A stretch of DNA of 5,482 bases from Gammaproteobacteria bacterium (GTDB lineage: Bacteria; Pseudomonadota; Gammaproteobacteria; Pseudomonadales; Pseudohongiellaceae): positions 1-5,482 of the forward strand of contig CANCGR010000221.1 in NCBI GenBank assembly GCA_947377625.1, read 5' to 3'. The notes beneath the pieces are model-generated. The model worked only from the letters and a program-made list of their open reading frames with translations, had not been told where the DNA came from and did not search any database. Shown piece after piece: positions 1 through 5,149 of the stretch. The translations under genes were made by a program, and so were the position numbers. The first letter of the stretch is position 1. Every line of letters starts with the position of its first letter.

Positions 1-1
1 C

Positions 2-1435
2 TACACCAAGCTGAACCAGTTGGCGGCAGCGCTCGAATGTGTCGACAAACTGCTGGCACTCAACCCGGGCAGTACCGGCGGCCTTGCCAACAAGGCCAGC
101 CTGTTGCTGAAAATGGGCGAGGTTGAAGCGGCGGTGGCATTGTTCGAACAAGCGGCTGCGACCGATCCGGAATCTGAACACATCAAAGGCATGAACCTGT
201 TCGCGATGAACTTCCTGCCCACGCCGGCGCCCGATCGCATGCTGGCGTTGGCAAAGCAATTTGGTGAATGTGTCAGCCACAAGATTGCGGTGCGCTATAC
301 GCACTGGCTGTGCCCGCGCGACAGCGAAACAGTGCGGGTCGGCGTGGTGTCAGGTGATCTGCGTGGCCACCCGGTGGGCTATTTTTCGGAAAGCTTGTTC
401 ACCGAGCTGGCGAAACACAACATCGAGCTGCATGCCTTCGTCAGCAACCACAAGCGCGATGCCTTGACGGACAGGCTGCGCCCGCATTTCAAATCATGGA
501 CCAGTCTGCACAACATGCGTTTCTCGCTGGCCGCCAAGCGCATCCATGATGCCGGCATCCATGTGCTGATTGATCTGGCCGGGCACACCAATGACAACCT
601 GCTGCCGGTGTTCGGCTACAAGCCGGCACCGGTGCAAGTGTCGTGGCTCGGCTACTCGGCCACCATTGGCATGAGCGCAATCGATCATTTTCTGTGCAGC
701 GACAAGTGTGCTCCGGTAGGTGAGCAGGCGAATTTCCTTGAGCCACTGCTCAGGCTCAGCCCTACTCACCTGTGCTTCACGCCGCCGCCTTATGCGGTGG
801 AGGTGGCACCCTTGCCGGCGCAGACTGCCAAGACCGTCACGTTCGGCTGCTTCAACAAGCTCGCCAAACTCAATGCGCGCGTGCTGGACGTGTGGAGCCG
901 CATCCTGGCGCAGGTGCCCAAAAGCCGCTTGCTGTTGAAGACTGCTGAACTGGGCACCGAGCAGGTGCGCAACCGGTTCTATGCGGAATTTGCGCGGCGC
1001 GGCATCGACCGGGAGCGCTTGCTACTGGAAGGCAGCTCACCCTACGAAGACATGCTGCGACGCTACCACGACGTGGATCTGGTGCTGGACCCGTTTCCCT
1101 ATCCTGGCGGCACCACCAGTGTTGAAGCGATGTGGATGGGGGTGCCGGTGCTGACGCTGGCCGGCACCACGCTGTTATCGCGCCAAGGTGCGGCGCTGGC
1201 GCAGGCGGCTGGCCAAAAAGCGTGGGTAGCCAAAGACGAGGACGATTACGTCAAAAAAGCCTGTTACCACGCCAAGCAGCGCGCCAAACTGGCCAAGCTG
1301 CGTGCCGGCTTGCGTGATCAGCTGCTGCAATCGCCGCTGTTTGATGCGCCGGCTTTGGCGGCAGAACTGGAGCGCACGTTCCGGCATTTGTGGCAGCAAT
1401 CGAATCAGCAATGGCAGGACAGTCACCGCCGCTGA
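2..1435 (+). CDS. TPR-containing GT41 glycosyltransferase (O-GlcNAc transferase/SPINDLY-like), 3' part
   Basis: The frame is open from the left edge, so the true start lies outside; 477 codons are visible, ending in TGA at 1433-1435. Residues about 1-58 of the fragment look like the last TPR repeats (LALNP and a GEVEAAVALFEQAAATDP helix pair). The rest matches the GT41 catalytic domain: GVVSGDLRGHPVGYF (114-128, His123), VLIDLAGHT (188-196, His195), APVQVSWLGY (209-218), FGCFNKLAKL (281-290, Lys289 aligning with the UDP-contacting Lys842 of human OGT) and LDPFPYPGGTTSVEAMWMGVPVLT (given as 362-384, with GGTT before Glu375). Family knowledge: such enzymes move a sugar, often GlcNAc, from a nucleotide donor to Ser/Thr of proteins in the cytoplasm; bacterial targets are mostly unknown. 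The TPR part would select the acceptor. Glu375 sits where human OGT has Asp925, a conservative change. The C-terminus looks complete. It converges with the response-regulator gene. Donor and target cannot be told from sequence. Confidence 0.9.
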   Translation, partial: YTKLNQLAAALECVDKLLALNPGSTGGLANKASLLLKMGEVEAAVALFEQAAATDPESEHIKGMNLFAMNFLPTPAPDRMLALAKQFGECVSHKIAVRYTHWLCPRDSETVRVGVVSGDLRGHPVGYFSESLFTELAKHNIELHAFVSNHKRDALTDRLRPHFKSWTSLHNMRFSLAAKRIHDAGIHVLIDLAGHTNDNLLPVFGYKPAPVQVSWLGYSATIGMSAIDHFLCSDKCAPVGEQANFLEPLLRLSPTHLCFTPPPYAVEVAPLPAQTAKTVTFGCFNKLAKLNARVLDVWSRILAQVPKSRLLLKTAELGTEQVRNRFYAEFARRGIDRERLLLEGSSPYEDMLRRYHDVDLVLDPFPYPGGTTSVEAMWMGVPVLTLAGTTLLSRQGAALAQAAGQKAWVAKDEDDYVKKACYHAKQRAKLAKLRAGLRDQLLQSPLFDAPALAAELERTFRHLWQQSNQQWQDSHRR

Positions 1436-1441
1436 ATTCTG

Positions 1442-1474
1442 CCGGCAGCAGTATTACTGCTTCACCGGTTTTTT
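1442..1474 (+). terminator. Possible Rho-independent terminator of the glycosyltransferase gene
   Basis: Just after the TGA stop, AGCAG (1447-1451) can pair with CTGCT (1457-1461) around the loop TATTA. Below this, CCGG (1442-1445) can pair with CCGG (1465-1468) across a small asymmetric internal loop. Six T follow directly (1469-1474). The shape and place fit an intrinsic terminator for the + strand gene. The stem is interrupted and modest in strength, and the element runs into the last codons of the convergent regulator gene, so this is tentative. Confidence 0.4.
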
Positions 1475-1996
1475 CTGCAGCATGCGTTGCAGTGTGCGAC
1501 GGTGCATGCCCAAGGTGCGGGCCGTGAGCGAAATATTGCCGTCGTGTTGTTGCAGCACGCGCTGGATGTGTTCCCACGCCAGACGTTTCACCGACAAGGT
1601 TGCCGGTTCTTGTGCATGGATGTTCTGCGGGTCTGTGCTAACAAGACCGAGTTTGGCCAGGATCTCGTCGGCATCGAGCGGTTTGCAGGCATAGTCAAAC
1701 GCACCGGCCTTGATCGCAGTTACTGCCGTAGCCACTGACGCATAGCCGGTCAGCATCAGGATGCGCAACGCAGGATTGAGTGCCAGCAACGGCGTAATGC
1801 AATCCAGGCCGGATTCCTCGGCAATCTTCAAATCGACAATGGCATAGGCGGGTGGGCAAGCGTGAGCCAGCTGCAAGGCGGTCACACTGTCGGTAGCGCA
1901 TAACACTTGATAACCGCGACGTGACAAGGCTCGCGCCAGTGTTTCAACAAAAACCTGATCATCATCGAGCAGCAGAATGCCGCTTGCCTCATGCAT
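1454..1996 (-). CDS. regA: RegA/PrrA/RoxR-type response regulator with Fis-type HTH
   Basis: This 180-residue protein is a near full-length match in architecture to RegA/PrrA/ActR regulators. The receiver domain (about 6-118) has the acidic cluster Asp11-13, phospho-acceptor Asp55 (AIVDLK), Thr83 (MLTGY) and Lys105 (CKPLD). A short linker leads to the family's conserved effector segment: WEHIQRVL (141-148), then a Fis-type helix-turn-helix with ISLTARTLGMHRRTLQRML (155-173), whose HRRTLQR recognition helix is the family signature. When phosphorylated by the adjacent kinase it should bind DNA and control respiratory and energy-metabolism genes; that role is from the family. I chose ATG at 1996 because the receiver begins six residues later. 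The longer TTG start at 2020 adds eight residues with no family support, and neither start has a good Shine-Dalgarno. The ATG overlaps the kinase stop within ATGCATGA, suggesting translational coupling. TAA is at 1454-1456. Confidence 0.93.
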   Translation of the reverse strand: MHEASGILLLDDDQVFVETLARALSRRGYQVLCATDSVTALQLAHACPPAYAIVDLKIAEESGLDCITPLLALNPALRILMLTGYASVATAVTAIKAGAFDYACKPLDADEILAKLGLVSTDPQNIHAQEPATLSVKRLAWEHIQRVLQQHDGNISLTARTLGMHRRTLQRMLQKKPVKQ

Positions 1997-3311
1997 GGCT
2001 GTGCACCAGCGGGACTTCAATTACTGTGAGTGTGCCGTGTGGTTGCTGCGGATAAAGACTGACGCTGCCCCCCAAGCGGTTCAAGGTGGCCTGACTTAAC
2101 ACCAGCCCCACGCCCATGCCATCGGGTTTGTTGCTGATGATGGTAGTGCCGAGCAGTTCCTGCACTTCACGCGCAACCCCGGGCCCTTTATCGCGCACCT
2201 GCAGTTGCCAGTGTTGTGCTTGCCAGTTCGCCGTGATGCTGATGCCGGCCGGGCTGGCATCAGCGGAGTTGTTGAGGATGTTGATCAAGGCTTGTTCCAG
2301 CGTTGTATCTGCCGCAATTTGCGGGCTGTGGGTGTCGGGCAGCGTGAACTGGCACGGGACTTCCGGGCGCAACAATTGCCACTGTTGCACCATGGTTTTC
2401 AGAAATGCTGTCAGCGGCTGCAGTTGCAAGGGCTGGTGCTTGAAATCCGCTTTGCGTGCCAGGCTCTGCAGTGTTACCCGGCAGGTGTTGACCTGATTCT
2501 GCAAGGTGGCGAGATCACGTTGCAGCAAAGGTTGGTCGCTGTGCTCCAGCACCATGTCTTTCAGTAGCACCGCCATGGTTGCCAACGGTGTTCCCATGGC
2601 ATGGGCGGTGCCGGCCGCCTGGGTAGCCACCGCCAGAATCTGTTCGTTGCGCAAGGTTTCTTCACGATACTGGCGCAACTTCGCTTCGCGCTCGCGCAAT
2701 TCGGCCGCGAGTTTCACGACGAAATAAATGATCAAGGTGGCACTGACCGCAAAGTTGAACCACATGCCCACGCTATGCAGATTGGGAACCGGATTGCCGC
2801 CCATCAGGTGATCGGCATGTTCACCAAGGTCGCTCGGCATGAAGGCAGGCAACGGTTGGTAGTAAAACAGCAGCAGCGAATAACTGCCCAGCGCGCTTAC
2901 CGCCACTGCTGTGGCCTGCAGCCACGGCAGGGTTGCTGCGGCAATGGTGACGGGCACCAGCAGATAGGAGACGAAGGGATTGGTGGCGCCGCCGGTGAAA
3001 TACAGCAGCACACACAAGCCCGCGACATCCAGCAACAAATGCAGCAGGAACTCCTGCTGGTTGGGCGATATTGCGCGTTTCAGTCGCAACAGCAGGGCGC
3101 CATTGACCAAGGCAAGCAAGCCGACGATCAATAGTATCAGGGGGTAGTTGAGGTTGAGTCCCAAACCAAAGCGCGCATAGGCCAGTGCTGCCAGTTGCAG
3201 GCCGGCCACAATGGCGCGGATCACCTGCAGGCGATAAAGGTTGAGATGCAAGGTGCTGTGGGAAGGGAAGGGAAGCACAGGAAAATCAGACCGATGCCCC
3301 TTGCGGAGCAT
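1989..3311 (-). CDS. regB: RegB/PrrB/RoxS-type redox-sensing membrane histidine kinase
   Basis: Sensor kinase of 440 residues, close to family length. Six hydrophobic segments lie at about 28-47, 56-75, 88-105, 114-130, 133-151 and 183-200. GGATNPF (107-113) is the RegB ubiquinone-response motif. The dimerisation domain has His237 in TAHAMGTPLATM (235-246). Cys277 in VNTCR lies exactly 40 residues after the histidine, as in Rhodobacter capsulatus RegB (His225, Cys265, the redox-active cysteine). The ATPase domain has an N box (ALINILNNSADAS, 341-353), DKGPG (374-378) and GMGVGLVLS (398-406). It should sit in the inner membrane and phosphorylate the adjacent RegA-like regulator according to quinone and thiol redox state. 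Oddity: residue 238 is Ala where the family normally has Glu (HELGTPL). ATG 3311 is the first possible start, because an in-frame TGA lies four codons upstream; it has no clear Shine-Dalgarno. Starts at GTG (codon 12) or TTG (codon 21) are also possible, as recognisable family similarity begins near residue 26. Confidence 0.92.
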   Translation of the reverse strand: MLRKGHRSDFPVLPFPSHSTLHLNLYRLQVIRAIVAGLQLAALAYARFGLGLNLNYPLILLIVGLLALVNGALLLRLKRAISPNQQEFLLHLLLDVAGLCVLLYFTGGATNPFVSYLLVPVTIAAATLPWLQATAVAVSALGSYSLLLFYYQPLPAFMPSDLGEHADHLMGGNPVPNLHSVGMWFNFAVSATLIIYFVVKLAAELREREAKLRQYREETLRNEQILAVATQAAGTAHAMGTPLATMAVLLKDMVLEHSDQPLLQRDLATLQNQVNTCRVTLQSLARKADFKHQPLQLQPLTAFLKTMVQQWQLLRPEVPCQFTLPDTHSPQIAADTTLEQALINILNNSADASPAGISITANWQAQHWQLQVRDKGPGVAREVQELLGTTIISNKPDGMGVGLVLSQATLNRLGGSVSLYPQQPHGTLTVIEVPLVHSHA

Positions 3312-3328
3312 CGTGACACTGGTTCAAT

Positions 3329-3364
3329 TGGCGGGATGGTATTACCTCTTGAAACATCCCGCCA
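3329..3364 (-). other. Strong stem-loop between porin and regB-like gene
   Basis: TGGCGGGATG (3329-3338) and CATCCCGCCA (3355-3364) are perfect 10-base inverted arms around a 16-base loop. On the minus-strand transcript the stem forms after the porin stop and about 20 bases before the kinase start. No T tract follows (AATTGAACC), so it is not a standard intrinsic terminator. It may be a REP-like or RNA-processing/stabilising hairpin, or a partial barrier that lowers kinase expression relative to the porin. The role is inferred; the inverted repeat is plain. Confidence 0.65.
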
Positions 3365-3365
3365 T

Positions 3366-3380
3366 GCGGCATTTAGCCGC
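3366..3380 (-). other. Small hairpin after the porin stop codon
   Basis: GCGGC (3366-3370) and GCCGC (3376-3380) flank the 5-base loop ATTTA. It lies 22 bases past the porin stop in transcription order and one base from the larger stem-loop, giving two tandem hairpins in the 91-base gap. No T run follows. It is short, so chance is possible. Confidence 0.35.
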
Positions 3381-3402
3381 GCCCGGCAAGTTCAGCAGCA
3401 GC

Positions 3403-4920
3403 TTAGTAGTTGAACTGCATCTGCAAGCGCAGCGCATCTGCATCAAAGTGCTGGTAGTCGATGCGGCCCGCACGGTTGCCGGTGACCAGGTTGTTGCGAT
3501 TCATGCGATGGTATTCGGCGGTAAATTCCACTTCCTTGGCGAGCAACCACTTGATACCCAGTTCGGTGTCATTGACCTTGTTGTAGGGCGAGTTGGTTTC
3601 CAGCTTGTTGGCACCGTCGTAATACTGCCAGCGCACGAAGGGCACCAGCGTGCCGTGGCTGGTGTTGAGCATGTACATCGCCTGCAGGTAACCGCCATCG
3701 ACGTCCGCTTCGGTGATGGTGTTGGTGGCAAGATCAAGTTGTGGCGACTTGCCCCAGTTCCATTCGGCCTGCACGCCGAATGGCTGCGGGAACCACACTG
3801 CGCTCACGCCCACGCGCCGGTCACGGTAGCCCCACTGGTTTGCTACCGGAATCACCGGCGTCCTGCTGACATCGCCTGGTGCGCGGTAGGCGCCAGTGGT
3901 GGGCACGAATTCACCGGTGTAGGCCTGCAAGCTGGTTTCGAAGAACTGGCCGTTGTCGAACTTCCACGGATAGGTCACGCGCGCGACCCAGTGCATGCCG
4001 TCGTTGCGTTCGGCCTTGTTGAGGCCTTCGCCGTTGTAGGCGCCGAGCGCGAACAAGCCGTAGTTGCCGGTGTGCTTGAGGCCGGCACCGGTGATTTCGC
4101 TGAAGCGGGCCTGAATGTCTTTGGGTGTGTAGTAATAGAACACACCGGTGTCGCGCTCATCCTTGACGGCACTTTCAAACGCGTCAGAGCTGTCCAGTGT
4201 CATCCACGCCGAGCTGGACATCAGCTCCTGGAAACCGAATGGCACCTTGGCAGCGCCGATCCGCAGGCGATTCACTTTGTCTTCTGTCAGGTTGATGTCG
4301 CCATAGGCCTCGCGGATTTGCACCACGTTCAGGCTGCCGCCGATGGTGCTGGCAAAGTCCGGCTCCAGTTTGAAGCTGGCGCGCGAGCCAAGGCTGCCCT
4401 CGATCACCACACGGGCGCGGCGGATCACGATGTTCTTGTCGGCGTCGCCCAGCGAGTCCTGGTCGCCTACGGAGCGGTCGGTCCACAGGTTGATGCCACG
4501 GTCGCCACCGAGCATTTCGTTGTAGCGGATCTGGGCATAACCACGCATCTGGATGTTGTTGATCCAGGCATTCTTGCTCTGGCTGGCGACCAGACTGGCG
4601 ATTTTCTCGTCTTGCTGTTTCACCTTGGTCTCCAGCGTGGACAGCTCAACTACCGGCACAGTGTTGGCTGACGCTGCAGTAGCGGTGGCCGGAATAGTGG
4701 CCGCAGAGGAGGCAGTCGCAGCTTTGGGGGCAGCGGCTGCATCGGTTACCGGGCGGAACGTGCCCATGCGAACGCGGTTCGCGCCTGGCTCGGCAAAGAT
4801 CTGCTTGGTAGTGGCATCAACATACAGCTCCAGGTCACCTTCGGCCGCGCAGGCCAGATTGGCAGCCAGCAAAGCCAGCGAAAGGGAAAGGGTGTTGCGA
4901 GTGAAGCGGGTAATTCGCAT
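3403..4920 (-). CDS. Phosphate/anion-selective porin, OprP/OprO-type (Porin_O_P family)
   Basis: A 505-residue outer-membrane beta-barrel protein. The signal peptide spans about 1-25 (basic start, hydrophobic LSLSLALLAANL, cleavage likely after A-C-A). A mature N-terminal segment (27-58, with QIFAEPGANRVRMGTF) is followed by an Ala/Thr/Pro-rich stretch (60-88) and a short heptad-like helix (92-115, VELSTLETKVKQQDEKI), like the periplasmic coiled coils of trimeric porins. The barrel starts near MRGYAQIRYNE (125-135). Family landmarks are VIRRARVVIEGSLGSRASFKLEPDFA (165-190) and LRIGAAKVPFGFQELMSSS (219-237). The chain ends in LRLQMQFNY, an aromatic C-terminus typical of BAM-assembled barrels. 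Family members pass phosphate, polyphosphate or other anions; substrate here is unproven. ATG 4920 is supported by AGGA at 4932-4929, eight bases upstream. TAA is at 3403-3405. The regB-like gene follows 91 bases downstream on the same strand. No PhoB box was recognised upstream. Confidence 0.9.
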   Translation of the reverse strand: MRITRFTRNTLSLSLALLAANLACAAEGDLELYVDATTKQIFAEPGANRVRMGTFRPVTDAAAAPKAATASSAATIPATATAASANTVPVVELSTLETKVKQQDEKIASLVASQSKNAWINNIQMRGYAQIRYNEMLGGDRGINLWTDRSVGDQDSLGDADKNIVIRRARVVIEGSLGSRASFKLEPDFASTIGGSLNVVQIREAYGDINLTEDKVNRLRIGAAKVPFGFQELMSSSAWMTLDSSDAFESAVKDERDTGVFYYYTPKDIQARFSEITGAGLKHTGNYGLFALGAYNGEGLNKAERNDGMHWVARVTYPWKFDNGQFFETSLQAYTGEFVPTTGAYRAPGDVSRTPVIPVANQWGYRDRRVGVSAVWFPQPFGVQAEWNWGKSPQLDLATNTITEADVDGGYLQAMYMLNTSHGTLVPFVRWQYYDGANKLETNSPYNKVNDTELGIKWLLAKEVEFTAEYHRMNRNNLVTGNRAGRIDYQHFDADALRLQMQFNY

Positions 4921-4928
4921 AGGCCGTG

Positions 4929-4932
4929 TCCT
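4929..4932 (-). promoter_or_regulatory. Shine-Dalgarno site of the porin gene
   Basis: AGGA on the minus strand, eight bases before ATG at 4920. Good spacing; it fixes the porin start, and the signal peptide begins directly at this codon. Confidence 0.65.
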
Positions 4933-4963
4933 AAGGTAAGTGAAGATAAAGATCTGGTGAGGC

Positions 4964-4982
4964 TTTACCGGTTTTTTACCGG
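4964..4982. repeat. Tandem 8-base direct repeat with 11-base period in the porin leader
   Basis: TTTACCGG occurs at 4964-4971 and again at 4975-4982, separated by TTT, so the period is 11 bases. The same bases also form a 5-bp hairpin: CCGGT (4968-4972) with ACCGG (4978-4982) around five T. It lies 44-62 bases before the porin start codon. An 11-base period is typical of direct-repeat sites of OmpR/PhoB-family regulators, but the bases do not match the PhoB half-site. It may be an operator or an RNA structure. Confidence 0.5.
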
Positions 4983-5011
4983 AAAAGACGACAACCTGAG
5001 CACGGTCTTAA

Positions 5012-5028
5012 TATAAAGAATCTTTATA
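5012..5028. promoter_or_regulatory. 17-base perfect palindrome, candidate operator of the porin promoter
   Basis: TATAAAGA-A-TCTTTATA is a perfect inverted repeat with 8-base arms and a single central base. It covers the candidate -10 hexamer and much of the spacer of the porin promoter, where a bound repressor would block RNA polymerase. A further ATAAAGA copy lies at 4946-4952 in the leader. The symmetry is certain; the operator role is inferred, and AT-rich promoter sequence raises the chance of accidental symmetry. Confidence 0.5.
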
Positions 5029-5041
5029 AATTGCTTGTGAA
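5012..5041 (-). promoter_or_regulatory. Candidate sigma-70-type promoter of the porin gene
   Basis: On the minus strand, TTCACA (5041-5036) resembles a -35 element and TTTATA (5017-5012) a -10, with an 18-base spacer. Transcription would begin near 5005, leaving a leader of roughly 85 bases. TATATT, three bases further on, is an alternative -10 but gives a 20-base spacer. The match is moderate, in the AT-rich part of the intergenic region. Confidence 0.4.
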
Positions 5042-5083
5042 CGCACCAAAAGGATTTGGCGAAAATAAGGTAAAGAAATGATT

Positions 5084-5105
5084 AAGGCTTGTCTTAACAA
5101 GCCTT
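5084..5105 (-). terminator. Terminator-like hairpin downstream of the DUF3379-like gene
   Basis: AAGGCTTGT (5084-5092) and ACAAGCCTT (5097-5105) are perfect 9-base arms around a 4-base loop. The hairpin lies 44 bases past the stop codon at 5150 and upstream of the porin promoter candidate, where a terminator would be expected. The minus-strand sequence after it (AATCATTTCTTT) is only loosely T-rich, so it may instead be a regulatory inverted repeat. Confidence 0.45.
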
Positions 5106-5149
5106 GGGTGATTTATGAAAGCTGTATTAATTTGCGAAGACGGGGAGTT

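Noticed and set aside
1251..1577. 108-residue minus-strand frame across the convergent junction
   Set aside because: It overlaps both the glycosyltransferase end and the regA-like gene in a different frame, with low-complexity Ala/His/Thr composition.
1997..2020. Upstream TTG start for the RegA-like regulator (eight more residues)
   Set aside because: The added residues match no family sequence and there is no Shine-Dalgarno; the ATG at 1996 overlapping the kinase stop is the better start.
2601..3134. 177-residue + strand frame opposite the histidine kinase
   Set aside because: Gln/Arg/Gly-rich with no domain features; a shadow of the kinase, whose membrane segments and motifs read well on the minus strand.
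3241..4671. 476-residue open frame on the + strand opposite the porin
   Set aside because: It is antisense to a clear porin with signal peptide, family motifs and aromatic C-terminus. Its protein shows no recognisable domain, and long antisense frames are common in GC-rich genes.
4909..4920. Annotating the porin as a lipoprotein because of a Cys near the end of its signal sequence
   Set aside because: The residues before Cys24 are N-L-A, not a proper lipobox (Leu at -3 is missing), and A-C-A gives a good signal peptidase I site.
4921..5149. PhoB box or FNR/ANR box upstream of the porin
   Set aside because: No convincing CTGTCAT tandem repeat or TTGAT-N4-ATCAA was found by eye. The direct repeat and palindrome present have different sequences.
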